A DNA stretch of 64,000 nt from Streptomyces sp. NBC_00457. GTDB lineage: Bacteria; Actinomycetota; Actinomycetes; Streptomycetales; Streptomycetaceae. Under the pieces are notes generated by a model. The model was not told the DNA's origin. It did not search any database and worked only from the letters and a program-made list of their open reading frames with translations. The translations under genes were made by a program, and so were the position numbers. Where the stretch lies: the NCBI RefSeq assembly GCF_036014015.1, contig NZ_CP107905.1:2294001-2358000 (forward strand), written 5' to 3'. Shown piece by piece: positions 44,241-56,810 of this stretch (position 1 is its first letter; every line of letters begins with the position of its first letter).

Positions 44241-45461
44241 ATGGGAGCGCGCAGAAGGCGTACCGGTCATGACTGGAAAGTGCTCGCGGAGTCCTGCACG
44301 GCGCTCCTGGAGCGGCTGCCGGAGCTGGTCGACGAGCATCTGCGGCTGCTGGCGGAGCACTCCTCCGTCTACGACCAGGTCCTGCCGTACGACCAGCAGT
44401 GGCGGGAGGCGGAGGAAGCGATGCGCATCGGCATCGAGACCATCTCCGCACCCCGCGACTCACCGCGCCGCGACCTGAAGTACGCGGAGGAGGCGGGGCA
44501 GCGACGCGCCCAGCAGGGGCTGCCGCTGGAGCTGCTGGTGCACGCGTACCGGAGCGCCGGCTATCTGGTGTGGGACGCCCTGTTGGAGGGCACCGGGGGC
44601 CAGGAGCCCGAGCGGCTCGGGGTGCTGATGCGCTCGGCGACGCTCGTGTGGGCGGCGATCGACGCCCAGACCGCCGTGGCGTCGGAGGCGTACCGGGCGA
44701 CCGAGATGGAACTGCGCCGTCGAACCGACGAACAGCTGCACGCGCTGCTGGACGCGCTCCTGGAGGGTCAGGAGACGCCGGGCCTCGCCGCCAGGGCCGC
44801 GGCGGGGCTCGATCTGCCGGAGCGGGGCGCGTACGCCGTGGTGGTACTGCGGACCGAGCGCCGCGACGCGCGGGAGGCCTTCCACCGGCCACTGCCGGCC
44901 GCCGGGTACCGGTTCGTCTGGCGGATGCGGGCCGACCGCGAGGTGGGCGTGGTGCTGCTGGGCCCCGGCCAGGACCTGGACGCGGTGGCGCGGCTGCTGA
45001 GCGGGCGGTGCTCGGGCCCCGGCGGGATCAGTCCCGTCGTACCCGGTCTGGCCGAGCTGGGCCGGGCGCGACGCCTCGCCGAGCTGGCGCTGCGCACCTG
45101 TCCACCGGACGCCCACGAGGTCGTACGCCTCGACCAGCGCATGCCCACCGCCCTCGTCGTGAGCCAGCCGGAACTCGCGGGCCGACTGGTCGCGGACGTC
45201 TTCGGCGCACTGATCAGCCTGGAACCCCCCGACCGCGCCGTCCTGCTGGAGACCCTGGACGCATGGCTGGCCTGCGAGGGCTCAGCGGGCCGCGCCGCCG
45301 GCCGCCTGTACTGCCACCGCAACACGGTCTTCAACCGACTGCGCCGCCTGGAACAGCTGACGTCCAGGTCACTGGCCCGCCCGAGGGACCTGATCGAACT
45401 GACGCTGGCACTGGACGCGTACAGGCTGTCGGGCACGACGGCTGCGGACCGACTGACCTGA
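44241..45461 (+). CDS. PucR-like helix-turn-helix regulator
   Basis: Protein of 406 aa. An N-terminal helical domain (RsbRD-N/GGDEF-like regions as in many PucR-type proteins) covers about 10-170, and a central domain about 180-310. The C-terminal PucR HTH (HTH_30) reads LDAWLACEGSAGRAAGRLYCHRNTVFNRLRRLEQLTSRSL at about 345-385. PucR-type regulators commonly respond to a nitrogen or carbon metabolite. The divergent ABC importer is the obvious target. The ATG at 44241 lacks a ribosome site, so the exact start is less sure. Confidence 0.85.
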   Translation: MGARRRRTGHDWKVLAESCTALLERLPELVDEHLRLLAEHSSVYDQVLPYDQQWREAEEAMRIGIETISAPRDSPRRDLKYAEEAGQRRAQQGLPLELLVHAYRSAGYLVWDALLEGTGGQEPERLGVLMRSATLVWAAIDAQTAVASEAYRATEMELRRRTDEQLHALLDALLEGQETPGLAARAAAGLDLPERGAYAVVVLRTERRDAREAFHRPLPAAGYRFVWRMRADREVGVVLLGPGQDLDAVARLLSGRCSGPGGISPVVPGLAELGRARRLAELALRTCPPDAHEVVRLDQRMPTALVVSQPELAGRLVADVFGALISLEPPDRAVLLETLDAWLACEGSAGRAAGRLYCHRNTVFNRLRRLEQLTSRSLARPRDLIELTLALDAYRLSGTTAADRLT

Positions 45462-45467
45462 GCAGAA

Positions 45468-45520
45468 GCGCCCCCGAAGGGGCGCGGGGAACTGCGCGAC
45501 CAGCCACAACAGACCCGCAG
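45468..45520. repeat. Dispersed 3'-end repeat, copy 2
   Basis: Begins GCGCCCCCGAAGGGGCGCGG, continues AACTGCGCGACCAGCC, and ends ACAACAGACCCGCAG. It fills the gap between the convergent stops of the PucR-type gene (45461) and the glycerate kinase gene (45537). Confidence 0.85.
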
Positions 45521-45536
45521 CCGACCGACGACCCAC

Positions 45537-46688
45537 TTAGCTCAGGAAATCCCGGCCGATATTCTCAGCGACCCGCTCCAGAATCGGCCCCGCATCCGCG
45601 ATGCACTTAGCCACATCCGGCTCGACCTCCGTCAGCGCATACGCCCGCCGGATCCCGGCCCGCCCCAGCGCCTCCGGCGGCAGCGCGAGACGCCCGCACA
45701 CCGCGACGACCTCCTTGCCCTGAGCCCGGGCCGCCGCGGCGACCCCCGCCGGGGCCTTGCCGTGCAGCGTCTGCTCGTCGAGAGAACCTTCGCCGGTGAT
45801 CACCAGATCGGCGCGGTCCAACGCCGGTGCAAAACCGAGGACGTCCAGCATGACGTCGATGCCGGGACGGAACGCCGCGCCGACGATCAGCGCGCCGTAG
45901 CCGATGCCTCCGGCCGCGCCCGCGCCGGGCGACGCGGCGTACTCGGCCGCCTTAGGGCCGATCGCCGCCTCCAGGGTCTTGGCGTAGTGCGCGAGGGCCT
46001 CGTCCAGCGTCTGTACGTCGTCCGGGGAGGCGCCCTTCTGCGGGCCGTACACCGCCGGGGCCCCCTTCGGCCCGGTGAGCGGGTTGTCGACGTCGCTGGC
46101 GAGCACCAGCTCGACCTCGCCGAGCCGCGGATCCAGGTCGGACAGGTCGGCCGACGCCAGGTCGGCCAGTCCGCCGCCGCCCGGAGACACCGGCTCCCCG
46201 TCCGCCGCCAGGAAGCGCGCGCCGAGCGCGGACAGCATGCCGGCGCCCCCGTCCGTGGTCGCGCTGCCGCCGACGCCGAACACGATCGTGCGGGCGCCCG
46301 CGTCCAGCGCGGCCCGCAGCAGCTCGCCTGAGCCGTACGTCGATGCCGTGAGCGGCGCGAAGACTCCGGCCGGCAGCCGCTGCAGCCCGCTGGCCTCCGC
46401 CATCTCCACGACCGCGGTGTCACCGCGCAGCGCGAACGCGGCCGTCACCTCGTTGCCGAGAGGGCCCGCGACCCGTACCTCTCGCCGCTCGAACCCGGCC
46501 GCGACCGCCGCGTCGACCGTTCCGTCGCCGCCGTCGGCGACCGGCAGCGCCTCGACCTGGAGGCCCGGCACGACCGTGCGCAGCCCGGCCGTCACCCGCT
46601 CGGCGACCTCGACGGCCGTCAGTGACCCCTTGAACTTGTCCGCGGCGATGAGGACCCTCTGGGCCCCCCTGCCTGCAGCGTTCGCCAC
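45537..46688 (-). CDS. Glycerate kinase (GlxK/GarK family)
   Basis: Protein of 383 aa from GTG 46688, chosen because AAGGGGA lies 8 bases upstream. It phosphorylates glycerate, normally to 2-phosphoglycerate in this family. Conserved segments: IAADKFKGSLTAVEVAERV, LPVADGGDGTVDA, GVGGSATTDGGAGMLSALGARF, SDVDNPLTGPKGAPAVYGPQKGA, and ITGEGSLDEQTLHGKAP. The kinase could help dispose of glyoxylate made by the ethylmalonyl-CoA pathway through the glycerate route. That link is inference; the gene is 7 kb away from that operon. Confidence 0.92.
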   Translation of the reverse strand: MANAAGRGAQRVLIAADKFKGSLTAVEVAERVTAGLRTVVPGLQVEALPVADGGDGTVDAAVAAGFERREVRVAGPLGNEVTAAFALRGDTAVVEMAEASGLQRLPAGVFAPLTASTYGSGELLRAALDAGARTIVFGVGGSATTDGGAGMLSALGARFLAADGEPVSPGGGGLADLASADLSDLDPRLGEVELVLASDVDNPLTGPKGAPAVYGPQKGASPDDVQTLDEALAHYAKTLEAAIGPKAAEYAASPGAGAAGGIGYGALIVGAAFRPGIDVMLDVLGFAPALDRADLVITGEGSLDEQTLHGKAPAGVAAAARAQGKEVVAVCGRLALPPEALGRAGIRRAYALTEVEPDVAKCIADAGPILERVAENIGRDFLS

Positions 46689-46816
46689 TTTTGCATCCCC
46701 TTGCTCTACGGGCCCCGCACTTGTCAAGGCCAGTCGCGCCGCTGTGACCTTAACCGGAGGACCCCCCGGCCGTCATGCCCCGAGCGGCCGCGCCCGGAAT
46801 CGGGTAGACCGGTCCT

Positions 46817-47887
46817 ATGACCCCTGTGGGCACTGAGCACGAGCTCGCGGACCGCATCCTCGGGGGCTGGCTGGGCCGGATCGCGGGCAACATGCTCGGC
46901 AAGCCGGTCGAGCAGGGCGATCTGTGGACGCGGGACCGTATCGACCGATATCTGCGGCAGGCCGCCGCCCTGCCCCTCACCGACTATCTGCCCGAGCCGG
47001 TCGACGAGAGCGACGGCTTCGAGCTGCGGCCCGAGTGGCGCCAGTGCGTCCGGGGCCGTATCCACGGCAGCTGCCGTGACGACGACGTCGACTACGCGAT
47101 CCTCGGCCTCGACCTGCTGGAGACCCACGGCTTCGGCTTCAGCACCGAGCAGGTCGGCGACCTGTGGCTGCTGCGGATGCCGTATCTGCAGACGTTCACG
47201 GCCGAGCGGGCGGCGTACCGGAACCTCGCCAACGGGCTGAAGCCGCCCGTGACCGCCACCGTCGACAATCCGTACCAGGAGTGGATCGGCGCCCTCATCC
47301 GCGCCGACATCTACGGCTGGACCTGCCCCGGCGTCCCCCGCCGCGCCGCCTCCCTCGCCCGCCGGGACGCGGTGCTGTCCCACACAGGCAACGGCGTGTA
47401 CGGCGCGATGTGGGCGGCCGCGCTGATCGCGGCGGCGTTCACCGCGCCCACGGTGCGGCACGCCGTGGACGAGGCGCTGGCCGTGATCCCGGCGAGCAGC
47501 CGCATGGCCCGCACCGTGCGCCGTGTCGTCTCGCTGCACGACACCCGGATGACCTGGGAGGACACGCTCACCACCGTGTCCGAGGAGACCGCCGGGCTGG
47601 GCTGGATCCACACCGTCCCGAACGCGGCCGTGCTCACCGCCGGGCTCCTGTACGGCGACGGCGACTTCACCCGCACCATCACCCTCACCGTCCGCGGCGG
47701 CCTGGACACCGACTCCAACGGCGCGACCGCGGGCTCGGTGGCCGGTGTGCTGACCGGTGCGGACGCGATTCCGGAACAGTGGAAGGACCCGCTGGAGGAC
47801 ACGGTCCGCAGTGCGGTGTTCGGCTTCGACGGGGTACGGATCAGCGAACTGGCGGAGCGGACGGTGCGGTTGGCCGACGGCGAGTGA
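46817..47887 (+). CDS. ADP-ribosylglycohydrolase (ARH/DraG-like) family protein
   Basis: Protein of 356 aa. Metal-site motifs of the fold are present: the early LGGWLGRIAGNMLGKPVE, then DDDVDYAILGLDLL, and the late GLDTDSNGATAGSVAG with its Asp ligands. These enzymes cleave ADP-ribose from proteins or small molecules; several Streptomyces paralogs act on unknown nucleosides. It is divergent from the glycerate kinase gene (128-base gap). A TAGACC hexamer ends seven bases before the ATG, which would fit a leaderless message. The Nudix gene follows 35 bases on. Confidence 0.88.
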   Translation: MTPVGTEHELADRILGGWLGRIAGNMLGKPVEQGDLWTRDRIDRYLRQAAALPLTDYLPEPVDESDGFELRPEWRQCVRGRIHGSCRDDDVDYAILGLDLLETHGFGFSTEQVGDLWLLRMPYLQTFTAERAAYRNLANGLKPPVTATVDNPYQEWIGALIRADIYGWTCPGVPRRAASLARRDAVLSHTGNGVYGAMWAAALIAAAFTAPTVRHAVDEALAVIPASSRMARTVRRVVSLHDTRMTWEDTLTTVSEETAGLGWIHTVPNAAVLTAGLLYGDGDFTRTITLTVRGGLDTDSNGATAGSVAGVLTGADAIPEQWKDPLEDTVRSAVFGFDGVRISELAERTVRLADGE

Positions 47888-47922
47888 GGATCACCGGCTG
47901 GGCGGCTGGTTACCCTTCCTGC

Positions 47923-48414
47923 GTGACCACTCCAGACTTCGCCACGTACATCGCGGGCCTGCCCCGTGTCCTCGCCGGGGCCGCCGCTCTCTTCCGTGAC
48001 GCCGAGGGCCGGGTGCTGCTCGTCGAGCCGAACTACCGTGAGGGCTGGGCACTTCCGGGCGGCACGATCGAGTCCGACGACGGGGAGACCCCACGGCAGG
48101 GCGCGCGCCGCGAGACCGCCGAGGAGATCGGCCTCGACGTCGAACTCGGCCGCCTGCTCGCGGTGGACTGGGTGCACGGCACGGCCCGCCCGCCGATCGT
48201 GGCCTACCTCTACGACGGCGGCGTCCTCGGCGAGGACGACTTCAAGTCCATCCGCCTGCAAGAAGAGGAACTCCTGTCCTGGCGCCTCGTCCCCCGCGAG
48301 GAACTCCCCGCCCACCTGCCGGGCGCCCTGGGCCGCCGCGTCCTGACCGCCCTGGACGTCCTGGCGGACGGCTCGGGCCCGGCGGAACTGGAGAACGGCC
48401 ACCGCGTGAGCTGA
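47923..48414 (+). CDS. Nudix hydrolase
   Basis: Protein of 163 aa from GTG 47923. The Nudix box reads GGTIESDDGETPRQGARRETAEEIGLD. The core Ex7REUxEExGU is intact, while the Gly-to-Glu spacing before it is two residues longer than consensus. Nudix enzymes hydrolyse nucleoside diphosphate derivatives. An ADP-ribose-type substrate would fit the neighbouring ADP-ribosylglycohydrolase and SIR2 genes, but nothing in the sequence proves it. Confidence 0.87.
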   Translation: MTTPDFATYIAGLPRVLAGAAALFRDAEGRVLLVEPNYREGWALPGGTIESDDGETPRQGARRETAEEIGLDVELGRLLAVDWVHGTARPPIVAYLYDGGVLGEDDFKSIRLQEEELLSWRLVPREELPAHLPGALGRRVLTALDVLADGSGPAELENGHRVS

Positions 48415-48436
48415 CGGAACCGGCCGATCCCGGCGC

Positions 48437-48570
48437 TCAGCCCTCGACGTCCCGCCCTCGATGTAGTCACGCACCACAAGCTCAACGGCGGCCTGCGGAT
48501 CACCGACGCCCGCGAGCACCATCCCATCGACGACGAGCTCGGCATCGAGCGAGACGGTCACCTCGGCCAT
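48437..48570 (-). pseudogene. Small antitoxin-like protein gene with frameshift
   Basis: From ATG 48570 the reading gives MAEVTVSLDAELVVDGMVLA followed by GVGDPQAAVELVVRDYIEGG, which resembles short VapB-type or DUF2191-like antitoxin N termini. In this frame it then runs antisense into the Nudix gene with no natural end. One base off, the sequence reads GRDVEG and a stop at 48437-48439. A single-base loss near 48455 would explain this, giving an original product of about 44 aa. No toxin gene is adjacent. It could also be a sequencing error. Confidence 0.45.
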
Positions 48571-48629
48571 ACGCGGCCCCCCGAATACCCGGTCGCCGTC
48601 GCCGGCTCCCCCGTCCTACGCTCGGTGAC

Positions 48630-49355
48630 ATGACCAAGCCCCTCGTCGCCGTCCTCAGTGGCGCCGGTATCTCCACCGACTCGGGAATCCCTGACTATCG
48701 CGGCCCCAACGGGCTGTGGCGGCGGGATCCGGAGGCCGAGAAGCTCGTGACGTACGAGTACTACATGGGCGACCCGGAGATCCGGCGCCGTTCGTGGCAG
48801 ATGCGGCGCAAGAACCGGACGCTGCAGGCCGGGCCCAACGCGGCGCACCGGGCGGTGGCCGAGCTGGAGAAGTCCGGAGTGCCGGTCAGGGTCATCACGC
48901 AGAACGTGGACGGGCTCCACCAGCTCGCCGGAATGCCCGCCCGCAAGGTGCTCGAACTCCATGGCAGCGCGCGCGGTTTCGTGTGCACCGGATGCCAGGC
49001 ACGGGGCCCGATGGAGGACGCGATCGCCCGTGTCGAGGCCGGCGAAGAGGACCCGCCGTGCCTGGAGTGCGGCTCCATCCTCAAGTCGGCCACCGTCATG
49101 TTCGGCGAGCGGCTCGACCCGGCCGTCCTCGGCGAGGCCCTCGCCATCACCAAGGCCTGCCAGGTCTTCATCGCCGTCGGCACCAGCCTCCAGGTACAGC
49201 CCGCGGCAGGCCTCGCCGGCGTCGCCGCCGATCACGGCGCACGGCTCGTCATCGTCAACGCCGAGCCGACGCCGTACGACGAACGCGCCGACGAGGTCAT
49301 CCGCGAGCCGATCGGCACCGCGCTGCCTGAGCTGCTGCGCACCATCGGCGGCTAG
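48630..49355 (+). CDS. NAD-dependent protein deacylase, SIR2 family
   Basis: Protein of 241 aa. The Rossmann loop is LSGAGISTDSGIPDYRG, then TQNVDGLH and the catalytic His in LELHGSARGF. The Zn-binding Cys are in VCTGC and CLEC. VGTSLQVQPAAGLA and VIVNAEPTPYD complete the NAD site. It corresponds to the CobB-like deacetylase that I recall near pssA in S. coelicolor. A TACGCT -10-like hexamer at 48617-48622 ends seven bases before the ATG, suggesting leaderless translation. Its stop overlaps the opposing ogt stop in one CTAG. Confidence 0.92.
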   Translation: MTKPLVAVLSGAGISTDSGIPDYRGPNGLWRRDPEAEKLVTYEYYMGDPEIRRRSWQMRRKNRTLQAGPNAAHRAVAELEKSGVPVRVITQNVDGLHQLAGMPARKVLELHGSARGFVCTGCQARGPMEDAIARVEAGEEDPPCLECGSILKSATVMFGERLDPAVLGEALAITKACQVFIAVGTSLQVQPAAGLAGVAADHGARLVIVNAEPTPYDERADEVIREPIGTALPELLRTIGG

Positions 49356-49834
49356 AACAGCGCCGCCCCGCCCTCGAACTCCAGCAGTCGCCGCTTGCGT
49401 TCCAAGCCGCCGCCGTAGCCGGTGAGGCTGCCACCCGCGCCTACGACGCGGTGGCAGGGGACGATGATGCCGATGGGGTTCTTGCCGTTGGCGAGGCCGA
49501 CGGCGCGGGAGGCGCCGGGGTTGCCGAGGGCGTCGGCGAGGTCGCCGTAGGAGCGGGTCTCGCCGTAGGGGATCTTGCGGAGCTGGTCCCAGACGGTGCG
49601 TTGGAACGGGGGGCCGTGCAGGCGGAGTTCGAGGGTGAACTCCTTCAGCTCGCCTGCGAAAAACGCCTCCAGTTGGTCCTCGGCCTCGGAGAACAGGGTG
49701 TCTTCTCGTGGGCCGAAGGACTCCTCCGGCGGGCGGTGGCGCTGTTCCGTCATGTAGAGGCCGCACAGGACGCCGTCGTCGGCGACGAGGGTCAGGGGGC
49801 CGTACGGGCTGTCGATCACGGTGTGCTGTTTCAC
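49352..49834 (-). CDS. ogt: Methylated-DNA-protein-cysteine methyltransferase
   Basis: Protein of 160 aa from GTG 49834. It transfers O6-alkyl groups from guanine to its own Cys. The active site is IIVPCHRVVGAGGSLTGYGGG, and the DNA-binding region is FQRTVWDQLRKIPYGETRSYGDLA. The N-terminal half is the usual RNase H-like domain. It lies 26 bases after the Ada-AlkA gene on the same strand, forming a two-gene alkylation-repair unit. Confidence 0.93.
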   Translation of the reverse strand: MKQHTVIDSPYGPLTLVADDGVLCGLYMTEQRHRPPEESFGPREDTLFSEAEDQLEAFFAGELKEFTLELRLHGPPFQRTVWDQLRKIPYGETRSYGDLADALGNPGASRAVGLANGKNPIGIIVPCHRVVGAGGSLTGYGGGLERKRRLLEFEGGAALF

Positions 49835-49860
49835 TGCGAAGTCCCTCAACAGGAAAGTCC

Positions 49861-51333
49861 CTAGACAGGAAGGAAATTGATCGGGTGGCTGTCGGTCGCC
49901 CACAGGTACTGGACCGCGTACGCCCGCCACGGCGCCCATGCCGCCGCCCGTGCCGTGAGGGCCGCGGGAGTGGACGGCAGGCCCAACTCCTGGGCGGCGC
50001 GGCGGATTCCGAGGTCCGTGGGGAGGAACGCGTCGGGGTCGCCGAGGGCGCGCATGGCGATGACGTCGACCGTCCAGGGGCCGAAGCCCGGCAGGGACAG
50101 CAGGCGGGAACGGGTTTCCGTCCAGTCGTTGTCCACGCCCAAGTGCACATTGCCGTCGGCTAGTTCGCGGACCAGCGTCGTGAACGTCGTACGGCGGGTG
50201 CGCGGCATCGCCAGCGACTCCGGGTCCAGCGCGGCCAGTGCCTCAGGCGACGGGAACAGGTGCGTCAGGCCGCCCTCCGGGTCGTCCACCTGCTCGCCGT
50301 GGGCGGTGACGATGCGGGCCGCGTGCGTGCGGGCCGCCGCCGTGGAGACCTGTTGGCCGAGGACCGCGCGGATCGCGAACTCGGCCTCGTCCACGGTGCG
50401 CGGGACGCGGCGGCCGGGGGCCTTGTCGACGAGGGGCGTCAGGACCGGGTCCGCGCGAAGCTGCTCGTCCACCGCGACCGGGTCGGCGTCCAGGTCCAGC
50501 ATGCGGCGGCACCGGCTGATCGCGACGGGCAGGTCACGCAGGTCGCTGAGGGTGAGGCGGCAGGCGATGTGGTCCGGTTCGGGAGTCAGGGAGACGATGC
50601 CATGGCCGTACGGCAGTCTGAGCGTCCGGCGGTACGCGCCGTCCCGCCACTCCTCCACCCCGGGTACGGCGGTGGCCGCGAGGTGGCCGAAGAGGTTGTC
50701 GGGGTTGAGGGGGGCGCGGAAGGGGAGGCGGAGGGTCAGCACGCCCGGCGTGCCCTGAGCGCCGCGGGACAGGGGCACGCGGGTGCGCAGCTCGCTCGGG
50801 GAGAGGGCGAAGACCTCGCGCACGGTGTCGTTGAAGGTGCGGATGGAGGAGAAGCCTGCCGCGAAGGCGATCTCCGCCATCGGCAGCGGGGTCGTCTCGA
50901 TCAACAGCCTTGCCGTCTGGGCGCGTTGGGCGCGGGCCAGGGCGAGCGGGCCCGCGCCCAGTTCGGCGAGGAGCTGGCGTTCGACCTGGCGGGTGCTGTA
51001 GCCGAGGCGGGCGGCGAGGCCGGGGACGCCCTCGCGGTCCACCACACCGTCGGCGATCAGCCGCATCGCGCGGGCCACGAGGTCGGCGCGCTGGTTCCAC
51101 TCCGGTGAGCCGGGGCTGGTGTCGGGCCGGCAGCGCTTGCAGGCCCGGAAGCCGGCCTGCTGGCAGGCGGCGGCGCTGGGGTAGAAGGTCATGTTCTCCG
51201 GCTTGGGCGGCACGACGGGGCAGCTGGGCCGGCAGTAGATACGGGTGGTGACGACGGCCGTGAAGAACCAGCCGTCGAAACGCGCGTCCTTGGACTGGAC
51301 GGCGCGCACGCACCGCTCCCAGTCGGTGTGCAT
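49861..51333 (-). CDS. Ada-AlkA fusion: regulator and 3-methyladenine DNA glycosylase
   Basis: Protein of 490 aa from ATG 51333, 12 bases after GGAGG (ATG 51345 is too close to it). Order: Ada zinc domain (about 1-80) with Cys pairs CRPSC and CKRC, where the first Cys is the methylphosphotriester acceptor. Then an AraC-type HTH (about 85-185, IAFAAGFSSIRTFNDTVREVF). Then the AlkA N-terminal domain and the HhH glycosylase core (LLSLPGFGPWTVDVIAMRALGDPDAFLPTDLGIRRAA, with the catalytic Asp in TDLG). It senses alkylation and excises alkylated bases; it probably activates its own operon with ogt. Confidence 0.92.
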   Translation of the reverse strand: MHTDWERCVRAVQSKDARFDGWFFTAVVTTRIYCRPSCPVVPPKPENMTFYPSAAACQQAGFRACKRCRPDTSPGSPEWNQRADLVARAMRLIADGVVDREGVPGLAARLGYSTRQVERQLLAELGAGPLALARAQRAQTARLLIETTPLPMAEIAFAAGFSSIRTFNDTVREVFALSPSELRTRVPLSRGAQGTPGVLTLRLPFRAPLNPDNLFGHLAATAVPGVEEWRDGAYRRTLRLPYGHGIVSLTPEPDHIACRLTLSDLRDLPVAISRCRRMLDLDADPVAVDEQLRADPVLTPLVDKAPGRRVPRTVDEAEFAIRAVLGQQVSTAAARTHAARIVTAHGEQVDDPEGGLTHLFPSPEALAALDPESLAMPRTRRTTFTTLVRELADGNVHLGVDNDWTETRSRLLSLPGFGPWTVDVIAMRALGDPDAFLPTDLGIRRAAQELGLPSTPAALTARAAAWAPWRAYAVQYLWATDSHPINFLPV

Positions 51334-51475
51334 CGCGTTCTGCATGCCTCCAGCATGGGTCACCGCCCGGCCCCGTGGCTGGCGAGAATCCGACATGGAC
51401 CTCGCGTGCCCTGGGGCCGGGCGGATCACCGCACGCGGGAACTGAGATCGCCGGGCTGCGCGTCGTACGAGTTCT

Positions 51476-52420
51476 ATGAACCCTGTGAGTCCGGCGAGAG
51501 CCGCCCTGAGCACCTGGTTCCGCCCGCGCGGCGCGTGGATCGCGAGCGTGCTCATCGCCTGCATGCTGACCCTTCACGCCCTCGTACCGAACCGGGTCGG
51601 CCGGCTGGGCAGTCTGCTGGAGACCTTCCTGCCCTGGCTCGGTCTGGCCGTCCCGGTCCTGGCGGGCGTGGCGCTGCTGCGGCGGTCACCTGTCGCGCTC
51701 GCGGCGGTGTTGCCGCCGCTGGCGGCCTGGCTGGCTCTCTTCGGCGGGCTGCTGCTCCCCCGGTCGGACGGGGCGTACGACCTCACGGCCGTGCAGCACA
51801 ACGTCAGCGACGTGAACCCGGACCCCGCCGGAACCGCCCGCACCCTGCTGCGGGCGGACGCCGACCTGATCGCCCTGGAAGAGGTGACGCCGCCCCACGC
51901 AAGGGAGTTCACGGCGGCCCTCGACTACCCACACCACGCCGTGGTGGGCACGGTCGGCCTGTGGTCCAGGTACCCGCTCACCGACGTCCGCGCCGTCGAC
52001 ATCAGGCCGACCGGCGTGGGCACGGACTGGAACCGCGGACTGCGGGCCACCGCCGCGACCCCGTCGGGCGAGCTCGCGGTCTACGTCGCGCACCTCCCCT
52101 CCGTCCGCCTCGGCGCCGGATTCGACACCGCCCTCCGCGACGAGAGCGCGGCCCTGCTCGGCCGCGCACTGGACGCCGAGCCACTGCCGGACCTGCTCCT
52201 GCTCGGCGACCTCAACAGCACGGTCGACGACCGCGGTTTGGACCCGGTGCGCGCCCACGTGAGCGCCCCGCGCAGAGGCCTCGCCTTCAGCTGGCCCGCG
52301 TCCTTCCCCCTGGCCAGGATCGACCAGATCCTGGCCAGAGACGCGACGGTCACCAGCATCTGGACGCTGCCGGATACGAGCAGCGACCATGTGCCGATCG
52401 CCGCCCGCATCCGGCTATAA
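51476..52420 (+). CDS. Endonuclease/exonuclease/phosphatase family membrane protein
   Basis: Protein of 314 aa. Three membrane helices (about 20-105) precede an EEP domain. Its motifs are VQHNVSDVNPD, the Glu of LIALEEVTP, VAHLPSV, LGDLNSTVDD, IDQILA and the final SDHVPIAARI, which carries the catalytic His. The domain faces outward if the N-terminal helices insert as expected. Secreted or membrane EEP proteins act as nucleases, phosphatases or sphingomyelinases; the substrate is not evident. Confidence 0.85.
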   Translation: MNPVSPARAALSTWFRPRGAWIASVLIACMLTLHALVPNRVGRLGSLLETFLPWLGLAVPVLAGVALLRRSPVALAAVLPPLAAWLALFGGLLLPRSDGAYDLTAVQHNVSDVNPDPAGTARTLLRADADLIALEEVTPPHAREFTAALDYPHHAVVGTVGLWSRYPLTDVRAVDIRPTGVGTDWNRGLRATAATPSGELAVYVAHLPSVRLGAGFDTALRDESAALLGRALDAEPLPDLLLLGDLNSTVDDRGLDPVRAHVSAPRRGLAFSWPASFPLARIDQILARDATVTSIWTLPDTSSDHVPIAARIRL

Positions 52421-52431
52421 GGGCTGCTACC

Positions 52432-52484
52432 GCGCCCCGCAGGGGCGCGGGGAACTGCGCGACCAGCCCCCACCGACCCGCAGC
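52432..52484. repeat. Dispersed 3'-end repeat, copy 3
   Basis: Begins GCGCCCCGCAGGGGCGCGGG, continues AACTGCGCGACCAGCC, and ends CCCACCGACCCGCAG. It lies between the convergent stops of the EEP gene (52420) and the GH2 gene (52513). Confidence 0.85.
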
Positions 52485-52512
52485 CGAACGAACCGCCCAC
52501 CCAGCGGCGCGC

Positions 52513-56439
<3,927 letters not shown>

Positions 56440-56471
56440 CTACTGGGTGCTTGCGTCGGATCCTGTCCATA

Positions 56472-56500
56472 TCACTAGGTTCCGAACGCCTCAGAAGCAA
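56472..56500 (-). promoter_or_regulatory. Candidate promoter of the GH2 gene
   Basis: On the minus strand TTGCTT (56500-56495) and TAGTGA (56477-56472) are spaced by exactly 17 bases, about 70 bases ahead of the start. The -10 match is modest. This lies within the 407-base gap to cbiM; the stretch 56501-56607 shows nothing else I recognise. Confidence 0.35.
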
Positions 56501-56607
56501 CATTCCTGTCGGACTTTGTTGAGTCCTGATCGTGTGGCCATGTGCAACCGTCCGCACGCCCCCATGCGCGGCTTGTCACCACCCCACACCGCGCACTACT
56601 GTCACCA

Positions 56608-56769
56608 CGCCTTGGTGAACGGGAAATCGGTGCGATACCGGTGCGGCCCTCGCCACTGTGAATCGGGAAGTCCGGCTCCGGCCCTCACGGGCAGCCACTG
56701 GGTCCTCCAGGACCCGGGAAGGCGGAGCACGGGCGGTGGTACCCGTCAGCCAGGAGACCGGCCAAGGCG
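56608..56769 (+). ncRNA. Cobalamin (B12) riboswitch
   Basis: The closing stem P1 is perfect: CGCCTTGG (56608-56615) with CCAAGGCG (56762-56769). Inside are the conserved pieces GGGAAATCGGTGCGATACCG, then GCCACTGTGAATCGGGAAGTC, then GCCACTGGGTCC, and GGGAAGGCG. The B12 box AGCCAGGAGACCGGCC lies at 56748-56763. It stands 41 bases before cbiM, so coenzyme B12 would shut off the cobalt transporter, most likely by hiding the GGAGAGGG ribosome site at 56792-56799. Confidence 0.95.
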
Positions 56770-56810
56770 CGTCAACCATCCACGAGGTGCTGGAGAGGGT
56801 CTGCTGAGCC

